Source of the DNA: Bog-756 sp963727955
GTDB lineage: Bacteria; Actinomycetota; Acidimicrobiia; Acidimicrobiales; RAAP-2
DNA: 64,000 nucleotides
Direction: 5' to 3'
NCBI GenBank assembly: GCA_963727955.1
Contig: CAVSII010000005.1
Coordinates: 186,001-250,000 of the forward strand
Each line of letters starts with the position of its first letter. The first letter of the stretch is position 1. A program made the translations under genes and the position numbers. The notes under the pieces are model-generated. The model had not been told where the DNA came from. It saw nothing but the letters and a program-made list of their open reading frames with translations, and did no database searches. This document shows, piece after piece, positions 28,978 through 38,151 of this stretch.

Positions 28978-30021
28978 TCACGAGATCCGGCCCAACATGT
29001 AAGGGATGAGCGCCCGCACGAAGCGCGTATCGTCACTTTCCGGGCACCCCTGGAACGCCGTGTCGTAGGCCTCGACCGCGGCCACGGCGATACCCCGGGC
29101 GTAGTCATGGGCAAAGTCGATGCTGCCGTACTTGTCGAGGAGCGTCCGGACCCGGGCCACCATGGCCGTTGTGCGGTCGGGCCGGTCGACCGCCAGGTAG
29201 TGGTCGAGTACCGCAGCGTCCTCACCCCCAACCTCCCGCTCCAGGTGGATCAGGGCCAGCGTACGCTTGGCCTCGTAGAGATCGCCGTTGATCTCCTTTC
29301 CGTAGACCCGCTCATCACCGGTCAGGTTCAAGAGGTCGTCTCGAATCTGGAAGGCCGCTCCCAGATAGAACCCGAAGTGCACCATGGCCTCGAGGGGTGC
29401 CGACTCACCCGAGCCCAAAAGAGCCCCCACTCGCAGAGGATGGATGGTGGTGTACCAACAGGTCTTGTGCAGGATCAGGTTGAGATAGTCCTCCGGAGAC
29501 AGCCCGATGACACCGTCACGACGCCAGCCGAGCTCGGTGGCCTGTCCCTCGAGGGTGCGCATGGCCATCATGTCGAACTCGTCGAGGATACGGTCGGCCA
29601 ACGCTGGGTCCAACGAGCGGGTATGCCGGCGAAGGAGCGTGTTGGCCAAGACCACCATGGCGTCGCCGGCATTCAATGACAGGGCATCGCCGAACGCGGC
29701 GGGAAGCGTGGGGCGCCCTCGGCGACGCTCGCTTCCGTCGGCGACATCGTCATGCACGAGGAAGGCGTTATGGAGCATTTCGATGGCAACAGCGATCGGG
29801 AATGCGTCTTCGTCCGAGCCGCCGTACGCTCGACAGGTGGAGAGGCACAGGGCCGGACGAATGGCCTTTCCCGGGCGGGAGGGATAGCTGCGGACGAGCT
29901 GGTAGAGCCACTGGTGAGGTTCGCCGTCGGGGATGGAGCCGAGCATGGCCCGACGCACCTCGCGGCCCACGCCGGACAGGACCTTCTCCACCCTGTCGGT
30001 GGTGGACCCGGTGACCGTCAC
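28978..30021 (-). CDS. Polyprenyl diphosphate synthase (GGPP/FPP synthase family)
   Basis: The GTG at 30021 overlaps the stop of the preceding gene (GTGA), giving 347 residues that begin VTVTGSTTDRVEK. The enzyme joins isopentenyl diphosphate to an allylic diphosphate. The first Asp-rich motif is D91-D95 (HDDVADGSERRRGRPT). The second, at 228-232, reads IRDDLLNLTGD, where the usual last Asp is Asn; an IRDDxxNL form is also found in eukaryote-type GGPP synthases. K186 and GQ at 159-160 are in place. Phe at four residues before the first motif suggests a short product, C15 or C20, but this is inference. It is translationally coupled to the gene upstream. Confidence 0.9.
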   Translation of the reverse strand: MTVTGSTTDRVEKVLSGVGREVRRAMLGSIPDGEPHQWLYQLVRSYPSRPGKAIRPALCLSTCRAYGGSDEDAFPIAVAIEMLHNAFLVHDDVADGSERRRGRPTLPAAFGDALSLNAGDAMVVLANTLLRRHTRSLDPALADRILDEFDMMAMRTLEGQATELGWRRDGVIGLSPEDYLNLILHKTCWYTTIHPLRVGALLGSGESAPLEAMVHFGFYLGAAFQIRDDLLNLTGDERVYGKEINGDLYEAKRTLALIHLEREVGGEDAAVLDHYLAVDRPDRTTAMVARVRTLLDKYGSIDFAHDYARGIAVAAVEAYDTAFQGCPESDDTRFVRALIPYMLGRIS

Positions 30022-30722
30022 GGGCCCGGGTTCTCGACGGTGAGCTCCACCATGACCCCGAATTGGGGAGCCCCGTCGGCGTGCAGCATGCCGCGGTAGA
30101 CGGCGGGCTCGAGAGGATCGTCGACGGAGACGGTCAAAGCCAGCGCCCGGGCACAACGGGCAGGCAACTCGACCGTGCTGGGGTCCAGCCGGACATGGTC
30201 GGAACTGACGAGGCTGCCCTTTGAGCTCTGTAGGTCGCCGATGCCGAGGCCGAGCGGCCCCACCGGGTGGGATCGAGAATTGCAGAGCCAGAGCTCGGCG
30301 GCGGACAGGAGCAGACCCCGCCGATCGGCGCGTAGGCGCCATGTGGTCGGTGGTCCCTGGCGATTGACATCGACAGCCATTCCGCCTGCCGGTGCATCCC
30401 GGCCCGCCCGGTCGGGTCGGGAGCCGGATCCGGACGTCAGCTCGGCCAGCACCCGAGCCCCCACTTCCGACCAGGCTCGCAAGAGGTCGGCGATCGGGTC
30501 GTTCGGCGGCGCCTCCGATGGCCCGACACCGTTGCCGAGGTCACCGGTGGGTGGCCGCTCGGTGGCTCCGATCGACGAGATGACCCGGTCCGCCAGGTCC
30601 CGCGCCGCCCGCAGGCCGCGTTCTTGCACATCTCCGAGGGCTCTGCCGTTGGCCGCGGGATCCAGGATGAATCCCCACGGCAGGCCATCGCCCGGGGCGC
30701 TGTTCTCGTGCTCTTCGGGCAT
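30018..30722 (-). CDS. Uncharacterised helix plus beta-sandwich protein, first gene of the leftward operon
   Basis: ATG 30722 with AAGGA upstream gives 234 residues. The first part has a helical stretch (ERGLRAARDLADRVISSIGAT) and a low-complexity Pro/Gly linker. From about residue 130 the pattern is of beta strands: VRLDPSTVELPARCARALAL followed by EPAVYRGMLHADG, close to the layout of Ig-like domains with a TYRGxLxxxG turn. A shorter protein of the same plan is encoded at 32360-32785 in the divergent operon. No enzyme motif is seen. Its stop overlaps the polyprenyl synthase start, so the two are made together. Confidence 0.55.
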   Translation of the reverse strand: MPEEHENSAPGDGLPWGFILDPAANGRALGDVQERGLRAARDLADRVISSIGATERPPTGDLGNGVGPSEAPPNDPIADLLRAWSEVGARVLAELTSGSGSRPDRAGRDAPAGGMAVDVNRQGPPTTWRLRADRRGLLLSAAELWLCNSRSHPVGPLGLGIGDLQSSKGSLVSSDHVRLDPSTVELPARCARALALTVSVDDPLEPAVYRGMLHADGAPQFGVMVELTVENPGP

Positions 30723-30850
30723 CGTTCCTTTTCCCTCGGAGTCCAGTGCCCGCCGTCGGCCACCGGTCCTGTCGTGGGTGGTCACCGGGCCCTAGATCTC
30801 CCGCCCGACCATCAAGTAGGGTACGTCATAGTCGACAGGATCGGGAGCAC
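30723..30850. promoter_or_regulatory. Shared divergent promoter region of the isoprenoid-like cluster
   Basis: Only 128 bp separates the two divergent start codons (30722 and 30851), so both operons are probably controlled together from here. A modestly AT-rich segment with AAGTAGGGTACGTCATAG near 30814-30831 is the likeliest place for the rightward -10 region; no clear operator palindrome was found. Confidence 0.45.
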
Positions 30851-32335
30851 GTGAGCGAACTCGCAGACCTGATGACCGTGTTCGGCGCGGTGGACGAGGC
30901 GGTGGTCAACGACCGGACTCGACTCCCCGCCGTGGCTGCCCTCGTGCCGGAGTACGACCAAGGCGCCCTCGGGTGGTTCGATGGCATCAAGACCTGGACC
31001 GCGCAGGCGGCCGAGGCCCAGAGACGTGATGCCGGGGACAGTGACGCCGACGTCGTGATCGTGGGCGAGCTTCCCGATCTTCCAGAGGCTGTCGGACGCT
31101 TGGCCGCTTCGGACGTCATCGAAGGTTTGGCCGACCGACGTCTTCTGGCCATCGCCTTGCTCAGTCGGGTGCAGTCGACCCCCGCTTCGGCGCTGACCGG
31201 ACCGACACCGGCCCCCGTGGACGACAGCACCTTGGCCGACGCTCTGAGTCCGATCGCCGACCTGGCCACCTACTCCGGAACCGTGTCCCTCGAGGCCAGA
31301 TCACAAGCCCTTCTGGACACCGTGAGGAGCGCCCCGTCGAGGAGCGCCCTGGTGCGTACGGCGCTGGCCGGTGGGCTGATCAGTCAGTCGGTGGCCGACC
31401 AGATCATGGCCCCTCCGACCTGGACGGTGGTTCCATCGACAGAAGCCGGCGGCCCGGCGGTTGCCTTCGAGACACGCATGAGGGTCGAGGCCACACCCAT
31501 GGCCACCATCGAGGCCATCCTGGATCCCACCGGCTGGACGGGGTTCACTCCCCCATGGTGCAAGATGACGGACCTCGGGACTACGGCTGTGGGTGGCCCC
31601 ATGCGGTGCCTGGAGGTCATCGGCCTGGACTGTGCCGCCCTCCCCCCACCACTCCTGCTCCTACGCACAGTGCTGGACTTTCAGCGCCGAAACCTGGCCG
31701 ACGGCAGCGGTTCGGTCCTCGAGTACCGGTTGTCCGACAACCAACCGGCCTACGGCGGGGACGGCCTGGTGACCGTCGATGAGGGGAGCCTGGTCGTCCG
31801 GACGCTCGGCTCAGCTGTCGAGGTGGTCACCACCAAGCGGGTCCAGTTCCGGGCCTTCTCGAGGATGCTGCCGCTCGAGGCAGCCGGTCTGGCGTGGTTC
31901 GTATGGGTCCTCGGCTACAACTCCTTGGCCCAGTACTTCATCGAGCGGGTGGCGGGTATCGACCCGTCCAACGTCCACATTGTCGGCTCGCACCGGAGAG
32001 GGGCTACGGGCACCGCCCCTCCCGCCGGCGTTGGGCATCCGGGACACCAGGGTCATCACGGTCGGTCCGGACACCACGACCGCTGGTACGCTCAGATCGA
32101 CAAGACGGCCGACGCCTTCGAGGGAGCGTTGGGCGAGTGCTGGCGCGACGCCCGAGCTTCGATGGCCGCACTGGCGGAAGGCCAGTACGGACCGGCGGAC
32201 TACCTCAGCGACGCCGTGACGCTGTCGGGTCACCTCGCCCGTCACGGAACCCTCATGGTGAAATTCTGGGCCGGCGTGGTGCCGGGGACCGCGCCTCGAC
32301 CCGACCGCTCGGCCACATCCGACCAGGTGCCCTGA
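30851..32335 (+). CDS. Uncharacterised protein with a START-like central region and a His-rich loop
   Basis: A GTG at 30851 (VSELADLMTVFGAVDEAV) is preferred because the upstream part of the frame is not protein-like. The 494-residue product has an alpha-helical N-terminal third, then a segment from about 200 to 370 (MRVEATPMATIEAILDPTGW, ... SGSVLEYRLSD ..., VVTTKRVQFRAFS) with the strand-helix order of SRPBCC/START lipid-binding domains. A short His-rich stretch, HPGHQGHHGRSGHH, follows near 392-406, then C-terminal helices. It may bind a hydrophobic product made by the neighbouring synthase, but no family assignment is certain. It heads the rightward operon. Confidence 0.55.
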   Translation: MSELADLMTVFGAVDEAVVNDRTRLPAVAALVPEYDQGALGWFDGIKTWTAQAAEAQRRDAGDSDADVVIVGELPDLPEAVGRLAASDVIEGLADRRLLAIALLSRVQSTPASALTGPTPAPVDDSTLADALSPIADLATYSGTVSLEARSQALLDTVRSAPSRSALVRTALAGGLISQSVADQIMAPPTWTVVPSTEAGGPAVAFETRMRVEATPMATIEAILDPTGWTGFTPPWCKMTDLGTTAVGGPMRCLEVIGLDCAALPPPLLLLRTVLDFQRRNLADGSGSVLEYRLSDNQPAYGGDGLVTVDEGSLVVRTLGSAVEVVTTKRVQFRAFSRMLPLEAAGLAWFVWVLGYNSLAQYFIERVAGIDPSNVHIVGSHRRGATGTAPPAGVGHPGHQGHHGRSGHHDRWYAQIDKTADAFEGALGECWRDARASMAALAEGQYGPADYLSDAVTLSGHLARHGTLMVKFWAGVVPGTAPRPDRSATSDQVP

Positions 32336-32359
32336 GACGCTGCGCACGGAGAGTACGCA

Positions 32360-32785
32360 ATGACGAGTGCCTTCGACGCACAGATGGAACAGCTCACCCG
32401 AGAGGCCCAGACCTTCTTTGACGCCTGGAGCGAGCTGATGCTTCTGCCGTTGGCATGGATCGGTGCGGCCGGTGGTGCGGCCACCCGATACCGATCCGAC
32501 GAGTTCTCCATCGCGCCGCTGCCCGTGGATCGTACGCTGGTCCCGGGGCCACTCACCATCGGTATCCCCCGCGCCGGATATCTATCCGAGCAGATACCGG
32601 CCGGCGCCCTGCGGGTGGTTCCCAGCGTGCTGCCTGCCGGCCACAAGGGATTCCATCTGGTGGTCGAGGCCAAACGGCTGGCCGGCGCGCCCGGCGGGAC
32701 CTATTGGGGTGAGATCACGTGTGTCGACTCCTCCCAATCGTCGGGCAGCGGCGTTGCCGTTCCCGTCTGGCTCGTGATCCCCTGA
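32360..32785 (+). CDS. Uncharacterised small helix plus beta-sandwich protein
   Basis: ATG 32360 has GGAG eight bases upstream; 141 residues. The first 35 residues are an amphipathic helix (MEQLTREAQTFFDAWSELM), the rest is strand-rich with LRVVPSVLPAGHKGFHLVV and GGTYWGEITCVDSS, ending VAVPVWLVIP. The plan repeats that of the 234-residue protein in the divergent operon. Helix plus beta-sandwich suggests a coat or adaptor protein on a particle or membrane, which is speculative. It sits 24 bp after the START-like gene and 10 bp before the cyclase gene. Confidence 0.55.
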   Translation: MTSAFDAQMEQLTREAQTFFDAWSELMLLPLAWIGAAGGAATRYRSDEFSIAPLPVDRTLVPGPLTIGIPRAGYLSEQIPAGALRVVPSVLPAGHKGFHLVVEAKRLAGAPGGTYWGEITCVDSSQSSGSGVAVPVWLVIP

Positions 32786-32795
32786 CCGGCCCAGT

Positions 32796-35700
32796 GTGAT
32801 GCCAGAAGACCCGTCGGGCCCGCTTCTCCTCGACGAGGATGGGGGTTGGCAGCCCAGGGTGATGGTGATGTTTTGCGATCTCGTCGGCTCGACCGAGCTC
32901 TCTGAACGGCACGAGCTCGAGCGCTACGGGTTGCTGGTCCGACGCTACGTGGCCGAAGTGCGAGCGACCATCACCGACCGCTTCGGTGGAGATGTGGTCA
33001 ACGTGGAAGGCGACGGGCTCCTGGCTCTGTTCGGGGCTCCACACGCTCGGGGCGACGATGCCGAACGAGCGGTCAGAGCCGCGCTCGGGCTCATCGACCG
33101 GGTTCGGGCCCTTTCCGTCGAGACCGAGCGCACGGTCGGCGAGGCCCTGGCCGTGCGCATCGCCGTACACCGTGGTCAGGTCTATCGGGCGGCCGATGAT
33201 TCCGTCTACGGCTTGGCCGTCAACGTGGCCGCCAGACTGCAGAACTTCGCCGCCCCGAACAGCGTCATCGTCTCTGAAGAGGTGAGGCGCATGGTCGGTC
33301 ATCTGTTCGAGACCGATGCGGGCCAAACTCACCCGCTCAAAGGCCTCGATCAACCAATCCGGGCCCACCGGATCGTTGGAGAGCGGGCCGTCCAGCCGAT
33401 CGGGCACGGTCTACGGACCCCTCTGGTCAGTCGGGTCGACGAATGGGCCAGACTGCGCCGTATCTGGAGCTCGGCCCGTGGGGGTGAGGATGTGACTGCG
33501 GTTGTGCTCCTGAGGGGTGAGGCCGGGGTGGGAAAGTCGTATCTGGCTTCTGGCTTCGTGGCCATGGCCAGCACCGATGCTGCCGCCGTGGTCGAGCTGG
33601 CCGGCTCCGCCTTCTTCAAGGATTCGGGGCTTCATCCGGTGCGTCGGTTGTTGGAGAGGGAGGTCCGTGTCCAACGAGACAGCGGAGGAGCAGAGCAGCT
33701 TCAACTCCTCCGCCGTCATCTCGTCGAGCGAGGCCTTCCCTCCGAGACGTTGCTGCCGTTGCTGGCGCCCTTGTTGGGTCTCGAACCGGCCGTGGGCTAC
33801 GTGGCCGAGCCCACGGAGGCCCGCCGGCTCAACGAGGACATTCTGGACGCGGCCTGCACCTATGTCGAACGTTGCCTGGGTGACGGGCCCTCCGTGCTCG
33901 TGGTCGAAGACGCCCACTGGATCGACCATTCGACACTCGAACTGGTGGAGCGACTGGCGGAGCGCAAGGGGAACGCCGTGGTGATGACGGCGCGTCCGGG
34001 TTTCGTGCCCTTCGACGGGGTCGAGGTGATCGAACTGAAGGCATTCTCCGAAGAGGAGGCGGGGACCCTGATCGACGTCCTCTGCGGCGATTCCCCCATC
34101 GATGAGGAAATTCGCCTCGACGTGATCGCTCGCAGCGACGGCGTCCCGCTCTATATCGAGGAGCTCGTGGCCAACGTGCGACAGGGCGTGCCACAGGGCG
34201 TGGCGGCCCGGCATGATGACGTGGGTGGGCGATCCTCAGGTCCGGTACCGGACCTGCTCTACGACCTGCTGGCCGCTCGGCTCGATTCGCCGACCGACGT
34301 CATTCCCGTTGCCACCGCCTCGGCAGCCATCGGGCGGGATGTCGACGGTCACCTCCTGCGGCAGGTGCTTGATCTGCCGGGGCCCGAGGTCGATGCGGCG
34401 CTCGAGACACTTTGTGTGCAGGGAGTGCTCGAAGAGCGGGAACCCGGGCGGGCTCGGTACCGGTTCCGCCACGAGCTGTTGCGGGAGGTCGCCTATGAGC
34501 TCCAGCCTCCGTCCCGTCGCCGGTCCATCCATGGAAGTGTGGCCGACGCGCTCACCTCTGGTAGGGAGGGTGACGGCGTCATCGACTGGGGTGTGGTGGC
34601 CTCACACTACGAGCGGGCCAGCCGACCGGGTGAGGCCTCGGACGCCTACGAGCGGGAGGCGGCCGCGGCCCGCATGCGGGGGGCATTCTCCGAGGCCCAG
34701 GGATACCTGAGTAGGTCGATCACTCTTCTGACGGCGAGTACCGACCGCCACCTCGAGCGAGACGTCCGCGAGGTGGGACTTCGCCTGCAACGTGGCTATC
34801 TTGCCGTCTCGGAAGAGGGCCCGGGCAGCCCTGCTGCCGCAGCGGATTACCAACGCTGCCTCGAGCTCACCTCGGCAGACCCGTTCGGCGACGAGATGTT
34901 CAACACGGTCATCGTCCTGTGGACCTACCACCTGATCAGAGGCGAGCTCGCCCAATGCCGTCAGATCAGCGAGTTCACGTACCGGAGCCTCCTGAAGCGG
35001 GAGTGGTACCGGAACTTCAACATCGCCGCCTTCGGGATCCTCGACTGCTGGGAGGGCGACCTCCGGGCGGCCCGCGACCTTCTCGAGATGTTCCATGCCA
35101 ACCGGGTGCCGGCCGACGAGGACAAGTTCGTGGCCGAATGGTTCAACCCCAACGAGCCGGTGACGGTGATCCTCACGTGTGTCGGTCTGGTCCGCTTCGT
35201 GATGGGCGAGATCGACGGGGCCGAATCGGCTTTTGTGGAGGCGCTCGAGCGGGCGGACACCATGTCCTTCCCCCAAGGACCGTACAGCGTCGCTTATGGG
35301 CTCTCGGTTGAGGCGTGGATGAGGATCGAACGCCAGCAGTTCGACCTGGCTGAAGAGAGACTCGAGCGCCTGCTCGCCATAGCTGCCCAGCACGGGTTCG
35401 ATGTCTGGACCATGGTGGCGGTGACCCAACAGACAGTACTGGCCGGCCTGCAAGCTCTCGACCGAGGAGCCGACGCCGGCGAGCTGGCCATCCACGCCGC
35501 CGTCCTCTTCGAGATGACCGAGACGTGGAAGAAGGTTGACGCCCGGTTCTTCCTCCCGTACTACCTGATGGTGGCGGGCGTCCTCTATACGGGGGCGGGC
35601 GAGATGCACCGCGCCCGGAGCTGCCTCGAGGACTCGCTGGGGTTGGCCGATAGCACCGGTATGCAGTGCTGGCGGTCAGAGGCGCTTCGGCGCCTTTCAC

Positions 35701-35924
35701 AGCTCGAGCTTCATCCGGAGGGAAAGAAGGAGAGGCTCGGTGAGGCCCTCGAGGTGGCTCGGCGTCAGCACGCTGCCCTCTATGAGCTGCGCGCCGCACT
35801 TGATCTGGCCGCCCTCGACCCGAGCCGGATGGCCGAGGTCGATCGGGCACTCGCTGGTCTGGGACGAAACCTCTCCTATCCGGAGGTGGCCCGGGCCGAG
35901 GCGTTGCTGGCCGCTGAGTCATGA
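32796..35924 (+). CDS. Class III cyclase / AAA-type ATPase / TPR signalling protein
   Basis: Start GTG 32796 or the next codon ATG 32799; about 1042 residues. The cyclase domain (1-180) has FCDLVGSTELS and VEGDGLLALFG with both metal Asp residues, and SVYGLAVNVAARLQ with the transition-state Asn and Arg. The usual substrate-specifying Lys before GDG is absent (VVNVEGDG). The ATPase has a P-loop GEAGVGKS and Walker B SVLVVEDAHWID. TPR-type helices fill the last 400 residues. Its stop overlaps the start of the FAD oxidoreductase gene (ATGA), so this signalling protein is translationally coupled to an enzyme of the cluster, an unusual pairing. Confidence 0.85.
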   Translation: MMPEDPSGPLLLDEDGGWQPRVMVMFCDLVGSTELSERHELERYGLLVRRYVAEVRATITDRFGGDVVNVEGDGLLALFGAPHARGDDAERAVRAALGLIDRVRALSVETERTVGEALAVRIAVHRGQVYRAADDSVYGLAVNVAARLQNFAAPNSVIVSEEVRRMVGHLFETDAGQTHPLKGLDQPIRAHRIVGERAVQPIGHGLRTPLVSRVDEWARLRRIWSSARGGEDVTAVVLLRGEAGVGKSYLASGFVAMASTDAAAVVELAGSAFFKDSGLHPVRRLLEREVRVQRDSGGAEQLQLLRRHLVERGLPSETLLPLLAPLLGLEPAVGYVAEPTEARRLNEDILDAACTYVERCLGDGPSVLVVEDAHWIDHSTLELVERLAERKGNAVVMTARPGFVPFDGVEVIELKAFSEEEAGTLIDVLCGDSPIDEEIRLDVIARSDGVPLYIEELVANVRQGVPQGVAARHDDVGGRSSGPVPDLLYDLLAARLDSPTDVIPVATASAAIGRDVDGHLLRQVLDLPGPEVDAALETLCVQGVLEEREPGRARYRFRHELLREVAYELQPPSRRRSIHGSVADALTSGREGDGVIDWGVVASHYERASRPGEASDAYEREAAAARMRGAFSEAQGYLSRSITLLTASTDRHLERDVREVGLRLQRGYLAVSEEGPGSPAAAADYQRCLELTSADPFGDEMFNTVIVLWTYHLIRGELAQCRQISEFTYRSLLKREWYRNFNIAAFGILDCWEGDLRAARDLLEMFHANRVPADEDKFVAEWFNPNEPVTVILTCVGLVRFVMGEIDGAESAFVEALERADTMSFPQGPYSVAYGLSVEAWMRIERQQFDLAEERLERLLAIAAQHGFDVWTMVAVTQQTVLAGLQALDRGADAGELAIHAAVLFEMTETWKKVDARFFLPYYLMVAGVLYTGAGEMHRARSCLEDSLGLADSTGMQCWRSEALRRLSQLELHPEGKKERLGEALEVARRQHAALYELRAALDLAALDPSRMAEVDRALAGLGRNLSYPEVARAEALLAAES

Positions 35925-37936
35925 CGAAGGGGCGCAGGCGAGTGGTAATTCTTGGTGGGGGGATGGCCGGGCTCACCACGGCGTGGAGATTGAGTGAGCC
36001 AGGTTGGCGAGACGAGTTCGCCTCCATCACCGTGTACCAGCGCGGCTGGCGGCTGGGAGGCAAAGGAGCCAGTAGTCGTGGCCGGAACGGCCGCATCGAG
36101 GAGCACGGCCTGCACGTGTGGCTGGGCTGGTACGAGAACGCATTCCGGCTCCTTCGCCAATGCTACGAGGAGCTTGATCGTCCCTCGCGGCGGCCCGAGT
36201 CGCCGATACGAACGCTGGCCGACGCCATGATCCCGTCGAACCAGATCGGGTTGTGTGACCGGTCGGGTGACGCCTGGCTGCCCTGGGTAACCGACCTGCC
36301 CGACAATGACCGAATACCGGGTGATCCCGGAGCCAAGGGTCGTGACCTGACCCTTGTCGAGCTGGTCAACCAGGCGTCGCGCCTCATCGCCCACTATTTC
36401 GGCTCGCTCCCCGACGGGGACCCCTCTCATGACTCCTCGTGGGCGCGGTCGTTCGGTGCGGGCCTGCCGGTGGGCATGGCCGCACTGGGCTCCGAAGCCA
36501 TCCGGATAGCCGGCCCCGGCGCTGGCTTCCGCGGATTCTCCGGTCAGGGCGACGAGGTGGCGGATGACGGACTGCGGCGTACGTGGTGCGGCGTGGCGCT
36601 GGCTACCGCCGCCCTCCGCGGGATCGTGGCCGACCGGCTGATGGCCGGGCCTCGGGGTCTCAGGTCAATTAACGACGAGGAGTATCTCGCTTGGCTCCTC
36701 CGCCATGGTGGTCCCCCCGAACTGATGGATTTTTCGATCGTTCGGTCCCTCTATGACATGGTGTTCGGGTTCGTCGGGGGAGATCCAGCCCTTCCTTCGC
36801 TCAGTGCCGGAACCGCCGTCCTATTCGGGGGCAAGACGCTGTTCGACTATCGGGGATCGATCTTCTGGAAGATGGCCGCCGGCATGGGGGACATCGTCTT
36901 TGCCCCTCTGTATGAGGCTCTGGATCGGCGGGGCGTCCGCTTCGAGTTCTTTCACCGGGTGGATGCCCTCCATCCGGCCAAAGACGGGAAGCGAATCGAG
37001 GCCATCACCGTCGGGCGTCAGGCCCGCCTCGCCAGGGGTCGCTCGACGTATGACCCCCTGGTCGTCTCGAAGGGACTTCCCTGCTTTCCCGCCGCCCCGC
37101 GCACCGAGCAGCTGGCCAACGCCGAGGGCATCGAAATTCACCCGCTCGAATCGCATTGGTGTGAGTGGCCGGACGCCGAGCGCCGGGTGCTGCGGGAGGG
37201 AGTGGACTTCGATGTCGTGGTCTTCGCCATTCCCCCGGCGATGGCTGCCTCCACGTGTGCGGAGCTGGCCGGCGAGCGACCGGAGTGGCGGGACATGCTC
37301 GACGGTCTCGGTTCTGTTGCCACCCAGTCCTTTCAGGTGTGGCTCCGCGCCACCGAGGCAGACCTCGGCTGGTCGCATCCCGGTTCGACCCTGAGCTCCT
37401 TCAAGGAGCCCTTCAGCACCTGGGCCTCGATGCCCCAGCTCATCGATGTCGAGGAGTGGCCGACAAAGATCCGCCCCCGGGCCATCGGCTATTTCTGCGG
37501 CGCCCTTGATGCGTCGGTACCAACTGGTCCTGCCGAGGCCGCACGCCAGCGCGGGAGAGTGCGGGACAGTGCCATCGATTTTCTGGAGAAGGACATCCGT
37601 CATCTTCTTCCGGGGACCACCGGCGAGGACGGTTTCCGATGGGAACTTCTCTGTGCCGACGGCGAGCACGACGGACCGGACCGATTCGAGTCACAGTTCT
37701 GGACGGCCAACACCGATCTCTCGGACCGCTATGTCCAGTCGTTGCCGGGCACCGATCGAGTCCGGCTCCGGGGCGATGAAAGCGGCTACGACAATCTCTT
37801 CCTGGCCGGCGACTGGACCGATTCCGGGCTCAATGCCGGCTGTATCGAGGCCGCCGTGCTTTCTGGACTGCAGGCGGCCAATGCCGTACAGCAGCGGCCC
37901 CGACAACATCGGGTGGACGGCTACTTCATGCCATAG
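35921..37936 (+). CDS. Large FAD-dependent amine oxidase / carotenoid-desaturase-like oxidoreductase
   Basis: The 671-residue protein opens with a dinucleotide-binding motif VVILGGGMAGLTTAWRL and continues RGWRLGGKGASSRG, as in phytoene desaturase and hydroxysqualene dehydroxylase relatives. The C-terminal FAD motif is NLFLAGDWTDSGLNAGCIEAA. Between them is a large substrate domain about 150 residues longer than in standard desaturases. It probably oxidises, isomerises or dehydroxylates a hydrophobic isoprenoid. The ATG overlaps the preceding cyclase stop. With the polyprenyl synthase 6 kb away in the divergent operon it forms the enzymatic core of the cluster. Exact reaction unknown. Confidence 0.8.
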   Translation: MTKGRRRVVILGGGMAGLTTAWRLSEPGWRDEFASITVYQRGWRLGGKGASSRGRNGRIEEHGLHVWLGWYENAFRLLRQCYEELDRPSRRPESPIRTLADAMIPSNQIGLCDRSGDAWLPWVTDLPDNDRIPGDPGAKGRDLTLVELVNQASRLIAHYFGSLPDGDPSHDSSWARSFGAGLPVGMAALGSEAIRIAGPGAGFRGFSGQGDEVADDGLRRTWCGVALATAALRGIVADRLMAGPRGLRSINDEEYLAWLLRHGGPPELMDFSIVRSLYDMVFGFVGGDPALPSLSAGTAVLFGGKTLFDYRGSIFWKMAAGMGDIVFAPLYEALDRRGVRFEFFHRVDALHPAKDGKRIEAITVGRQARLARGRSTYDPLVVSKGLPCFPAAPRTEQLANAEGIEIHPLESHWCEWPDAERRVLREGVDFDVVVFAIPPAMAASTCAELAGERPEWRDMLDGLGSVATQSFQVWLRATEADLGWSHPGSTLSSFKEPFSTWASMPQLIDVEEWPTKIRPRAIGYFCGALDASVPTGPAEAARQRGRVRDSAIDFLEKDIRHLLPGTTGEDGFRWELLCADGEHDGPDRFESQFWTANTDLSDRYVQSLPGTDRVRLRGDESGYDNLFLAGDWTDSGLNAGCIEAAVLSGLQAANAVQQRPRQHRVDGYFMP

Positions 37937-38151
37937 GGTCGTGGGCGAGACAGCTCACGCTCGGCGGTGCGCCCCAATCGGGGAAGCGGCTGTTCAACCA
38001 GGCTGGCTGGTCAACGGTCATTCAGTGACGTACCGCCACGCTCAGTATCTGGCGTCCCCTGAACCGTCCCGCTGGACGAATTTTCCCCATCTCTCTGGCG
38101 GCCCGCCTTGGCCCACCCACATCAATGAAGTGGCCAATCCTGAGCGATCGG

